A program made the translations under genes and the position numbers. Under the pieces are notes generated by a model that worked only from the letters and a program-made list of their open reading frames with translations, was not told where the DNA came from and made no database searches. Source: Chitinophaga oryziterrae (lineage in GTDB: Bacteria > Bacteroidota > Bacteroidia > Chitinophagales > Chitinophagaceae). From it: 64,000 nucleotides of DNA. The stretch lies in the NCBI RefSeq assembly GCF_009758125.1, contig NZ_WRXO01000009.1, positions 1-64,000 on the forward strand, written 5' to 3'. This document shows, in pieces, positions 55,170-63,010 of the stretch (within the stretch, counting starts at the first letter, position 1; the number at the start of each line of letters is the position of its first letter).

Positions 55170-55724
55170 TTAGTTAGCCAGTGTAGCTTCTCCTTTCACC
55201 CAGTTGCAAGGGCACAGCTCATCTGTCTGCAGTGCATCCAGTACACGGATCACTTCTTTCACGTTACGGCCTACGTTCAGGTCGTACAGGGAAACCCAAC
55301 GTACAATACCCTGTGGATCAATGATGTAGGTAGCACGGTAAGCTACTTTCTCATTTTCTTCCAGGATACCCAGTTCTGTTGCCAGAGACTTAGAGGTATC
55401 AGCCAGCATTGGGAAATGCAGACCACGCAGGTCAGCATGATCCCTTCTCCATGCAGCATGTACGTACTCGCTGTCGGTAGAAGCTCCGATCAATACAGCA
55501 TCGCGATCAACGAAATCCTGGTAGTGATTATTAAATTCTGCTATTTCGGTAGGACAAACAAAGGTGAAATCCTTAGGCCACCAGAACATTACTACCCATT
55601 TACCGGAAGCTTTTAATTCTTCAGATGACAATTCGTAAAACTCCTTGCCTTTCTCGATAGATATTACTGCGGTTTTTTTGAACTCAGGAAATTCTGAGCC
55701 TACAGATAAAATTACATTTCTCAT
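55170..55724 (-). CDS. Peroxiredoxin, AhpC type
   Basis: 184 residues, 2-Cys peroxiredoxin: peroxidatic Cys57 in FTFVCPTEIAEF and a C-terminal resolving Cys in DELCPCNW. It reduces hydrogen peroxide and organic peroxides in the cytoplasm. The short C-terminus resembles mycobacterial AhpC, which uses AhpD rather than AhpF, and an AhpD-like gene follows. Confidence 0.93.
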   Translation of the reverse strand: MRNVILSVGSEFPEFKKTAVISIEKGKEFYELSSEELKASGKWVVMFWWPKDFTFVCPTEIAEFNNHYQDFVDRDAVLIGASTDSEYVHAAWRRDHADLRGLHFPMLADTSKSLATELGILEENEKVAYRATYIIDPQGIVRWVSLYDLNVGRNVKEVIRVLDALQTDELCPCNWVKGEATLAN

Positions 55725-55775
55725 GATCGTATGTCAAATTTTGATTTACTGTGCCTTAATCTTGTTATTCGGGTG

Positions 55776-55807
55776 CAAATATTATATTGAATGACCTATA
55801 AATCAAA
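55776..55807 (-). promoter_or_regulatory. Probable promoter of the peroxiredoxin gene
   Basis: Minus strand TTTG (55804-55807), a 19-nt gap, then TAATATTTG (55776-55784), which has one extra base against TAnnTTTG. Confidence 0.4.
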
Positions 55808-56002
55808 TAGATTTTTTCCACCGTGCATATTGAAAAACTCTATACAACTACGGAATCAGCCTGTGACAGCTATTTTGGCCAATTTTACCCTTTAAAGAAG
55901 AAGTCATAATATAATCTTAACGATTTATGAAGAAAACCGTAACATTTTGGCACAGTATTTAGTTATATAGTCGTATACGATACTTTAAAAAACGATCAGA
56001 AA

Positions 56003-56122
56003 ATGAAATTCAGAAATGTACTATTAGTTGTGTTCACAATCGGACTGGCACTTATCCCATTCATTAAAAACAGCCTTAGCAAAAGTGATGAATTTGATGC
56101 TACACAGGATCTTTTCATTTAA
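56003..56122 (+). CDS. Small membrane peptide, 39 residues
   Basis: ATG at 56003, TAA at 56120. MKFRN, one hydrophobic helix (VLLVVFTIGLALIPFI), then a polar acidic tail. It resembles the two MKT peptides at 34 kb in layout but ends acidic. No clear promoter; no family recognised. A weak call. Confidence 0.35.
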   Translation: MKFRNVLLVVFTIGLALIPFIKNSLSKSDEFDATQDLFI

Positions 56123-56231
56123 TGCATAATTAGTGGCAGACCAATCCTATTGTAGAAAATATCTCGTGCGTACCCTTCCTTTTAGAGGAAGCAGGGTTGT
56201 CATTGTTCTCACTATTCCAATTTAATTATAT

Positions 56232-56261
56232 TAAAATGGACCAACCTCTCAGTTGGTCCAT
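56232..56261 (-). terminator. Terminator of bshB1
   Basis: ATGGACCAAC (56236-56245) and GTTGGTCCAT (56252-56261) are exact complements; the minus strand continues TTTTAAT. Confidence 0.75.
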
Positions 56262-56291
56262 GGTGCTCAAAATATCCTCCTTGTCAACAGA

Positions 56292-57026
56292 TCACGTAAC
56301 ATTACCGATAAGGTCTTTAAAACTCTTCACTCCCAACATCTTTACAGTCGTAAATCCTTCTGCATACGCTACCCCTACCATCTTACCCATCGTCTGATCC
56401 CTGCTTATCACACTTTCAAAGAAAGCCGGTGACGAAATATAGGTTTTAGGCTCGTTGTCTGCTGCGGGTGCTAAGAACTGCGTTTTAAAGCACTTTATAG
56501 CCTCTTTCTTGCGCTCGATCACTTCACTGATATCTACTACAAAATCGGGGTGCGTGAAGCTGTCCTGCAGGAAATGGAACACCTGGGGGGGACGCCATGC
56601 TTCCTGCGGTTTCCCATCCTCATCCAGCGTTTCTATCTTCCTTAAACCGGATAAGAAACAACAATCTGAGATTAATTGTGCAGCACGCCCATGGTCCGGG
56701 TGACGGTCTACAAAAGCGTTGGCCAGTACAATACCCGGCCGGTACTTGCGGATAGCTGCTATTAACAGCATTTGTTCCGGCCTTTCGTTGCGGAAGAAAC
56801 CGTCGGCAAGGCCTAAGTTATCACGGACGGCCAGGCCCATTACTTTAGCGGAAGTGGCCGCTTCCACTTCTCTTATTTCTGCGCTGCCACGGGTACCCAG
56901 TTCACCGCGGGTGAGGTCCAGCACGCCTACTTTCATACCCTGGGCAGCGTGTACCATCAGGGTACCTGCACAGGCAAGCTCTACATCATCAGGATGAGCT
57001 GCTATAGCCAGTATATCTAATTTCAT
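56292..57026 (-). CDS. bshB1: Bacillithiol biosynthesis deacetylase BshB1
   Basis: 244 residues, LmbE/MshB zinc deacetylase family. Metal motif AAHPDDVE near 9-16 and DRHPDHGRA near 110; GLADGFF and ERKKEAIKCFKTQF as in BshB1 proteins. It removes acetate from GlcNAc-malate to give GlcN-malate, the second step of bacillithiol synthesis. Bacteroidota commonly make this thiol. It lies near the peroxide-defence genes, but bshA and bshC are not in the window. Confidence 0.92.
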   Translation of the reverse strand: MKLDILAIAAHPDDVELACAGTLMVHAAQGMKVGVLDLTRGELGTRGSAEIREVEAATSAKVMGLAVRDNLGLADGFFRNERPEQMLLIAAIRKYRPGIVLANAFVDRHPDHGRAAQLISDCCFLSGLRKIETLDEDGKPQEAWRPPQVFHFLQDSFTHPDFVVDISEVIERKKEAIKCFKTQFLAPAADNEPKTYISSPAFFESVISRDQTMGKMVGVAYAEGFTTVKMLGVKSFKDLIGNVT

Positions 57027-57066
57027 CGGAAAATTCCTGTCTTTTGGTGGAGTGCAAAGATAATAT

Positions 57067-57567
57067 CTATTTAGACCGGATTACCACTCCGGCTTTCATG
57101 TCTGTTACCTTATATTGTTCTTTAAGGATTTTAGGACTGATAATGGAAATATCAGCTATCCCCTTCTTTTCAAGGGCTGCGAGTAAGGGTTCAATACTGT
57201 TCGTCAGTACAGCCCCATCCAGGATGTACTGGAAACTGCTGTCGTTGCCATATTTCTTTAAAGCTTCAGCGTAAGCGGGAGAAAGCTCACTGAATAATTT
57301 ATTATACCGTTCGTGGGCAAATGGCTTGGTTTCTATGTAGATAACGCTGTTGATCCCTCTGGCTGCATACTTTTCCGGTACTTTCTTAAACTTCACCACG
57401 TTGATCATCGCTATCCTGTCGGGACTTAATCCTGTCATTCCACCGGCTGTTTCCACGCTGTCTACGTAAAAAAGCGTGCTGTCAGCCGTTCCTAATGATA
57501 ATAGCTCCTGCCCTAAGCAGGTAATACTTCCCAAAAGCAGGCAGGAGAGAATAATTCTGAATTGCAT
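57067..57567 (-). CDS. Exported protein of unknown function
   Basis: 166 residues with a signal peptide ending near CLGQ. The region VETAGGMTGLSPDRIAMINVVK and GINSVIYIETK resembles the plug-like DUF family of small exported Bacteroidota proteins with GLxPxxIxxI. No catalytic motif seen. It is 40 nt upstream of bshB1 and may be co-transcribed. Confidence 0.65.
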   Translation of the reverse strand: MQFRIILSCLLLGSITCLGQELLSLGTADSTLFYVDSVETAGGMTGLSPDRIAMINVVKFKKVPEKYAARGINSVIYIETKPFAHERYNKLFSELSPAYAEALKKYGNDSSFQYILDGAVLTNSIEPLLAALEKKGIADISIISPKILKEQYKVTDMKAGVVIRSK

Positions 57568-57630
57568 CCTTAAAGTTAGCTAAAACCTTAACTAAACGAC
57601 ATAGAATTTGGGGTTATGACAGCGTAGATT

Positions 57631-57780
57631 GCCAGATGTTGTTGATCATAAATACACTGCATCTGACTGTTTAGTTCTCTGATGTAGCTTTGGAATATGG
57701 GCTCAGCATTTGTTTTTCAATTTAACTTCACCTAATATTCACGTCAGATAAGGTGTATTTATCGATCAACAACATCTGGC
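57631..57780. mobile_element. MITE-like element with 37/38-bp inverted ends
   Basis: The left end (57631-57667) starts GCCAGATGTTGTTGATC, then ATAAATACAC and ATCTGAC. The right end (57743-57780), read on the other strand, has the same three blocks with one extra G and three mismatches: 34 of 38 positions agree. The 75-nt centre is non-coding. Flanks are gcgtagatt (57622-57630) and gcgaagatt (57781-57789), a 9-bp near-duplication with one mismatch, as expected for a target-site duplication. Confidence 0.6.
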
Positions 57781-57936
57781 GCGAAGATTATGTAATCAAC
57801 CTGAGGCACTACCGAAATTTTCACTATTTTCCAGTATAATAATTTTCAATATACTTTAATGTGTTGTTAATCAGTAATAAAAAAGCATTGAAACATTAAT
57901 GACTACTGATAACCTATTGATACTCTGTGCATTCAG

Positions 57937-57991
57937 GTATATAACCCGTATATAAGCCCTATATAACCCGTATATAACAGGTATATAAGCC
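57937..57991. repeat. Five-copy 11-bp tandem repeat
   Basis: Exactly phased copies: GTATATAACCC, GTATATAAGCC, CTATATAACCC, GTATATAACAG, GTATATAAGCC. One helical turn per copy. Confidence 0.85.
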
Positions 57992-58019
57992 GTACTTATA
58001 TAGATAGGGCTTATATACC
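57980..58019. other. Hairpin joining the last tandem copy with an inverted copy
   Basis: GGTATATAAGCC (57980-57991) pairs perfectly over 12 bp with GGCTTATATACC (58008-58019). Two further partial inverted copies with TTATATAG flank the right arm. Confidence 0.7.
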
Positions 58020-58112
58020 ACTTATATAGGGGTCTATTAACAGTTATAAAAAGTTTATAGGAAGGTTTATGCTCTTTCTCTGTTTTGTTTAAGACATATC
58101 AATACAAACAAA

Positions 58113-58134
58113 AAAGGCTCCCGAAGGAGCCTTT
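58113..58134 (-). terminator. Terminator of the DUF4294 gene
   Basis: AAAGGCTCC-cgaa-GGAGCCTTT; on the minus strand it reads into TTTTTTG. The stem shares GGCTCC/GGAGCC with the spacer repeats. Confidence 0.85.
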
Positions 58135-58154
58135 CAAATAAAGTAAGTTGCTGG

Positions 58155-58775
58155 TTAGTTATATGCCCGCGAACCGCGATACATTTCTATTTCCTGTACA
58201 ATGGCCTCAATATCCTTATCCTCATCCCTGTCATATTCACTTTTGAGATTACCGCCAAAGAAGAAGGCGACGGTTTGCCATATGCGGGCAGAGAACCCAC
58301 CTTTTAATTCTTTTATGATCTCATAACAGTTCTCCCCTGTTTCCCTGTTAATCAGTTTCATTAATATCTTCCCCTGGTAAACAGACAGGTTCTCCAGTTT
58401 ATCTCCAAACTGGGCTTTCATCTGCTTTTCTATGGTAGCCAGGTAAGCTTTGCGCTCCCTTTTATCATGCAGGGAAGCCAGGTGGTTGTTCACATCTTTT
58501 AATATCTTGGCGGCCGCTTTTGCATATGGGTAGGTCACGTATACGGCATTCCTCAGCCTTGTCCATTGTTCCCGCTGTTTACGGAACTTTTTAGGCAGCT
58601 GGTCCACCACCTCTACAATCCTGAGCGTAATAGAAGGAATCGTATCCCCGTTCACTACGATGGCACTGACAGGGATGCTATCCACACCATGACGAACCTG
58701 GGCATTGGCCCCGACGCAGCATAGGATGCATAACAATATGGTAAGCAAGGAAATAGCAGATATCAGACGGCGCAT
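58155..58775 (-). CDS. DUF4294 exported protein
   Basis: 206 residues, signal peptide ending ANAQ, then a mostly helical charged domain: LPKKFRKQREQWTRLRNAVYVTYPYAKAAA, and NRETGENCYEIIKELKGGFSARIWQTVA. This is the DUF4294 pattern found in many Bacteroidota; function unknown. Single gene with its own terminator. Confidence 0.83.
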   Translation of the reverse strand: MRRLISAISLLTILLCILCCVGANAQVRHGVDSIPVSAIVVNGDTIPSITLRIVEVVDQLPKKFRKQREQWTRLRNAVYVTYPYAKAAAKILKDVNNHLASLHDKRERKAYLATIEKQMKAQFGDKLENLSVYQGKILMKLINRETGENCYEIIKELKGGFSARIWQTVAFFFGGNLKSEYDRDEDKDIEAIVQEIEMYRGSRAYN

Positions 58776-58848
58776 AGTTCTTAAAATATTCCTAAACCTT
58801 TCATAAAACCATGCTAAAGTTAAGGTTTTTATGCTAGATGCGACTTCT

Positions 58849-59856
58849 TTACAGAACGGCAGGGACCAGCTTTAATTTCTTCTCTGCAAAAGCATCTATA
58901 GCCCTTTCCACACCCGGCACATCCTTAGATGTCATCGGACTGCCCAGCACATGCGCCCCCGCTCCAGGTATCGCAATCGCTTCTTTCAGGCTATCGGGGG
59001 TACCCAGTTGTTTCTCCATCCGGAGAATAGCAGATACACGCACCGTTTTATCCTGGTGCTGAGGGTCCTTATAATAATAGAGATTGAGTACAGGTTGTTT
59101 TACTTTCCGGAAAGTGGCAGGGTCCATGGTCGTTTCCAGCAGGTTCTCCAGTTCACCTACTGCTTCCAGCCGGTAACGGCGGTTCCAGTATTTTGCTCTC
59201 AGCGTATCCTCGTCCTTGCTGACATTATACTTACTTTTCTTTGCTAATCGGGAGATTTCCAGCCCCCAGGGATTGTTGGTCAGGAAAACAAGATTATCAT
59301 TGATCTCGATATTGGGAGACATATTAATGATGGCAAAGATGTCATTAGGATAAGTGGCTGCCAGTTTCAATGCCAGCGTTCCACCGGTAGAAGTCGTCAT
59401 CAGGATGACCTTCTCACCCAACACCTTGCCAATGGCCAATGCCTGCTTGGCATCTTCCCAAAGGCCATCAGCGGTCATTGTTGCTAAAGGATCACTGGTA
59501 TCTATGCCGTGGCCGTCCAGCCGGGAAAGGTATAAGTTACAGCCATAACGCCGGGCAAAATTCAGGTGAACAGGATCACCTTCTTTCTGACTGGCAGAGA
59601 ACCCATGCAGGTACACCACGCTGTACCTGGTCTTGCGGGGAACAGAGTCGTACCACACAATATGGGCTCCATTATCCGGCTTCAGCCTGTGCCGGGCTTC
59701 TTTGCTGTTAACATATTGTTCCAGCAAGCCAGCTTCCTGTGGTACCACAGGAAGAATAGGGTCATATACCGGTACTTTGGGACGGGGACCCAGGTAATAA
59801 ATAATCACCAGGACCGCCACCACCATCAGTAATATGCGAGGCCATTTACGCTTCAT
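58849..59856 (-). CDS. Membrane-anchored alpha/beta hydrolase
   Basis: 335 residues. One N-terminal membrane helix (ILLMVVAVLVIIYYLG) then a hydrolase fold: oxyanion-side VVYLHGFSASQKEG, nucleophile region MTTSTGGTLAL (Ser in an S-x-G-G context, but the first Gly of GxSxG is Thr), acid in LNLYYYKDPQHQD and His in GAGAHVLGSP. Likely an esterase or lipase-like enzyme facing the periplasm. It ends 74 nt before the DUF4294 start and begins 22 nt after ccmF. Confidence 0.82.
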   Translation of the reverse strand: MKRKWPRILLMVVAVLVIIYYLGPRPKVPVYDPILPVVPQEAGLLEQYVNSKEARHRLKPDNGAHIVWYDSVPRKTRYSVVYLHGFSASQKEGDPVHLNFARRYGCNLYLSRLDGHGIDTSDPLATMTADGLWEDAKQALAIGKVLGEKVILMTTSTGGTLALKLAATYPNDIFAIINMSPNIEINDNLVFLTNNPWGLEISRLAKKSKYNVSKDEDTLRAKYWNRRYRLEAVGELENLLETTMDPATFRKVKQPVLNLYYYKDPQHQDKTVRVSAILRMEKQLGTPDSLKEAIAIPGAGAHVLGSPMTSKDVPGVERAIDAFAEKKLKLVPAVL

Positions 59857-59877
59857 AGGGGATATATTTCAAAAACG

Positions 59878-62376
59878 TTATTTCTTCCTTAACGCTTTCA
59901 CTTTCTGATAAATGCTCATCAGGAAACCTGCGATCATTACCAGCACTCCTATCCACAATACATTGATAAACGGAAATACAAATGCTTTCATTACAATATA
60001 ATCTTTAAATGTGGCAGATTCTTTCACCTGCAACTCGATCTTATTGTCTTTAGGCAGTATTTTGTTGAAACGTACATACAATGACAGCGGAGATACGGTA
60101 TCAGGTACATTGTACTGATAACTGCTGTCACGGATATAATACACCGGCTCCATGGTATATTGCTCGTTGTTCTTGGTATAGACTTTCAGTCTTGCCCCCA
60201 CTGCCAGGTCGCCCTTTTCAGCAACATAATTATGATTCGCCGGCTGAGGTACCAGGGATTCCAGAATAAAGAACCCATTGGAGAAGAATACGGAATCACC
60301 CGGCTGTATTTCGTGCGATGTATACTGTGCGGTATCGCTGGCATCATCTTTAATAGGCACAGCCGTGATATAGGTAAAGATATCCTTGGTAAGATAATGT
60401 TTTGAATCCGGGTTAGGCGTCAGTGCCTGTTCTCCCCTGTTACTGAGGAACGCGTCCGGATGCAGGGTAAAGCTTTCAATCACTTTACCGCTGGATGGTT
60501 CCCTGCGCTCGTAGCGTACCAGGTAATAAGTTTTGGCATCCCCTTCAGCCGTAGAGTCACCTGCATAGGTAACATGGTAATCGCCCATCTGTACCGGGAA
60601 GTGCGTAGGCAGCATCAGGTTCTCCCGGGGATTCTCCTTGCTGTCTTTCCCAAAGAAACCACCGTCCAGCATCTTCATCCTGTCTATGGAAATCACTTCC
60701 TTTTTGGAAGAGGTGATGAGGATACCCAGTAATACCAGCCCGAAACCGATATGTGCTACAGAAGCTCCCGCCACTCTCAGTTTGCCTTTATGCACAATGA
60801 AGATATAAGACACATTGGCGATCACTGCGTACACACTGGCAAACAGCATGAGGTAAATAGCCACCAGGAACCCGGCGCCATATGTATCATAGGTGATATG
60901 TCCCAGCCAGCCGATCAGTCCTGTAGCTACCAGGCTGATGATAGTAGGGATGGCTAATTTTTTGGTCATCTCCCCTCTTGGCGTATCCTTATATTTCAGG
61001 TACTGCACCATAGCGGTAAGCAGGCCCAGTACAATAGCGATCCAGATCTGTATCTTATTATAATGGAATAATGGATCAGAAGGAGGAGCGATATCATGGT
61101 CCATATTGAATACCTTCTTAAGACCAGTGAGCTTAAGCAGTGTATTCCATACGGGAATAGAAGTAGTAAAGCTGATCTGGATAGCGGCTACCAGTAATAT
61201 CAGTGCGCCGATGAACAGCCAGAATTCTCTTGAATAGGTGCTTTCTTCTTTTACGATAGTCGGGATATCCTTACGTCTGATGAACATCAGACCGAAAGCC
61301 GGGATCACGAATATCGCCATATATACCAGCAGCTGTCCGCTCATTCCCAGATCTGTAAAGGAGTGTACGGAAGTATCGCCCAGGATACCGCTACGGGTAA
61401 GGAAGGTAGAGTATAATATGAGGATAAAGGAGATAAAGAAGAAGAAGAAAGTAGCTTTCAAAGCCTGACCGGTAGCCCGGAAAGCCAGCAGGGTATGGAT
61501 ACCTGCTACCAGCGTCAGCCAGGGTACCAAAGAGCCGTTCTCTACAGGGTCCCATGTCCAGTAACCCCCAAAGGTCAGGGATTCATAGGCCCAGGCAGCG
61601 CCCATCATAATACCTGTGCCCAGCATCATAGCGGAGAACAGTGACCATGGCAGTGCAGCTTTGATCCATTCTTTATATTCTCTTGTCCATAAGCCGGCGA
61701 AAGCAAAGGCGAATGGCATAATAGTAGAAGCAAATCCCAGGAATAGTATGGGCGGGTGTATCACCATCCAGTAATTCTGCAGGGAGAGGTTTAAGCCATT
61801 ACCATCTTTTACAAAGGTGAGGTAATCCGGACGGGCTACCCATGGCAGGCCCTGGTTCTCTTCTGCAAAACGTAGCAGCAGGAAAGGGTTGCTACCTACT
61901 TTATATCCAAGGATGAAGATCCCGATGATCATGCTGGACAGGCAAACCTGTGCCAAAGACAGCACGGCCATTACCGGCGCTTCGAATTTCTTAGCAGTAC
62001 GCATCACTACCAGTCCGAGGATACTCTGCCAGATGGACCATAAGGTGAAACTACCTTCCTGGTCGGCCCAGAAACTGGACAACAGGTAACTTACCGGCAG
62101 GCTGCGGGAAGAGTTACGCCATACGTATTTATATTCGAAGTAGTGATTATAAAGGGCAAAGTATAAGCAGGTGAATACGGCAAATACGGAAGCCGCCTGG
62201 ATAACGAAAGCCCAGCGGCCCAGTTTTTTCCAGGAGGTTTGTGACGCGATGTCTTTATTCTGTACACTTGCTACAAAGCTGACGGTGGCTACCATGGAGG
62301 CCACAAATGCCAGCACGGAGAAGAAATGTCCTAATTGTCCGGGTAATAAATGTTCCCCTATGTATTTTGTTTCCAA
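59878..62376 (-). CDS. ccmF: Cytochrome c heme lyase CcmF
   Basis: 832 residues with about 15 membrane helices. TTG start, as no ATG precedes the conserved beginning and an in-frame TAA lies eight codons upstream. The heme-handling WWD motif reads GGYWTWDPVENGSLVPWL (near 275), and heme-ligand-type His occur in VIHPPILFLG. A large periplasmic loop with beta-strand pattern lies between the last helices. It transfers heme from CcmE to apocytochrome c in the periplasm. Follows ccmE by 35 nt. Confidence 0.93.
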   Translation of the reverse strand: METKYIGEHLLPGQLGHFFSVLAFVASMVATVSFVASVQNKDIASQTSWKKLGRWAFVIQAASVFAVFTCLYFALYNHYFEYKYVWRNSSRSLPVSYLLSSFWADQEGSFTLWSIWQSILGLVVMRTAKKFEAPVMAVLSLAQVCLSSMIIGIFILGYKVGSNPFLLLRFAEENQGLPWVARPDYLTFVKDGNGLNLSLQNYWMVIHPPILFLGFASTIMPFAFAFAGLWTREYKEWIKAALPWSLFSAMMLGTGIMMGAAWAYESLTFGGYWTWDPVENGSLVPWLTLVAGIHTLLAFRATGQALKATFFFFFISFILILYSTFLTRSGILGDTSVHSFTDLGMSGQLLVYMAIFVIPAFGLMFIRRKDIPTIVKEESTYSREFWLFIGALILLVAAIQISFTTSIPVWNTLLKLTGLKKVFNMDHDIAPPSDPLFHYNKIQIWIAIVLGLLTAMVQYLKYKDTPRGEMTKKLAIPTIISLVATGLIGWLGHITYDTYGAGFLVAIYLMLFASVYAVIANVSYIFIVHKGKLRVAGASVAHIGFGLVLLGILITSSKKEVISIDRMKMLDGGFFGKDSKENPRENLMLPTHFPVQMGDYHVTYAGDSTAEGDAKTYYLVRYERREPSSGKVIESFTLHPDAFLSNRGEQALTPNPDSKHYLTKDIFTYITAVPIKDDASDTAQYTSHEIQPGDSVFFSNGFFILESLVPQPANHNYVAEKGDLAVGARLKVYTKNNEQYTMEPVYYIRDSSYQYNVPDTVSPLSLYVRFNKILPKDNKIELQVKESATFKDYIVMKAFVFPFINVLWIGVLVMIAGFLMSIYQKVKALRKK

Positions 62377-62411
62377 TACTAAGTCACTAATAAGTTAAAA
62401 TATGGGCTGGA

Positions 62412-62810
62412 TTATACCTTATTGCCTGTTACTACCTGATCGTTCTTATACTTGGAAGGACACTTCATCAGGATCTTACTGCATTTGAACTCACCGTTTT
62501 CGGCCATTTTGCCGGTCAGTACCACGCTTTCTGCCTTTTCAAAGTCAGTAGGTTTAGTACCATAGAATATTACGCGACGGGTTTCTCCCGTTTTATCTTT
62601 TACATAAAAGCTAAACAGATTCGCATCCCTGATGGGATCATAGTGCATAGTCTGTGTTGTATCCAGCTTCCCGATGATCTGGAACTCCTTTCCTTCTTTC
62701 TGTCGTGCCGTAGCAAATGTTTCATAAGTACTGAAATCTCCAGCCACCGTCACAATCACTCCTATGGCTACAGCAATCAACACCAGCAGAACAATGTTTG
62801 ATTTCTTCAT
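62412..62810 (-). CDS. ccmE: Heme chaperone CcmE, CxxxY variant
   Basis: 132 residues: one N-terminal membrane anchor then the CcmE OB-fold (FQIIGKLD... RDANLFSFYVKDKTGETRRVIFYGTKP). The usual heme-binding motif HxxxY (His130, Tyr134 in E. coli) is here C117-P-S-K-Y121, with no His nearby, as in the CxxxY CcmE proteins of Desulfovibrio and archaea. It carries heme to CcmF. First of the pair; ccmF follows by 35 nt. Confidence 0.9.
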   Translation of the reverse strand: MKKSNIVLLVLIAVAIGVIVTVAGDFSTYETFATARQKEGKEFQIIGKLDTTQTMHYDPIRDANLFSFYVKDKTGETRRVIFYGTKPTDFEKAESVVLTGKMAENGEFKCSKILMKCPSKYKNDQVVTGNKV

Positions 62811-62846
62811 ATCGTAAAAATATTAAGCTTCTTATCTTTCGCTGCG

Positions 62847-62854
62847 CAAAATTA
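62847..62854 (-). promoter_or_regulatory. -7 box of ccmE-ccmF
   Basis: Minus strand TAATTTTG matches TAnnTTTG, 37 nt upstream of ccmE. Confidence 0.5.
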
Positions 62855-62971
62855 ACTCAAAATGACCTTCGGAAGTCATTTTTTATATAAATGGAAACAT
62901 GATTCTTATCATTTAATATATGACAGCCTCTTGCGGAACCCGAAAAGCAAGGTGTTGAACCTATAAAGTAC

Positions 62972-62979
62972 TATCTTTG
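62972..62979 (+). promoter_or_regulatory. -7 box of the ureohydrolase gene
   Basis: TATCTTTG matches TAnnTTTG, 31 nt upstream of the ATG. Confidence 0.55.
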
Positions 62980-63010
62980 CCGCCGAAATATTGAATAGAA
63001 CAACAATATC

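Larger units (their letters stand above)
57568..58154. other. 587-nt gene-free spacer rich in repeats
   Basis: Contains a 150-bp inverted-repeat element (57631-57780), an 11-bp tandem array (57937-57991) followed by inverted copies, and the terminator of the DUF4294 gene (58113-58134). No ORF with support. Confidence 0.8.

Noticed and set aside
62858..62886. Hairpin AAATGAC...GTCATTTTTT upstream of ccmE
   Set aside because: It looks like a terminator but lies between two divergent genes and upstream of the ccmE -7 box, so no gene needs it; left unassigned.
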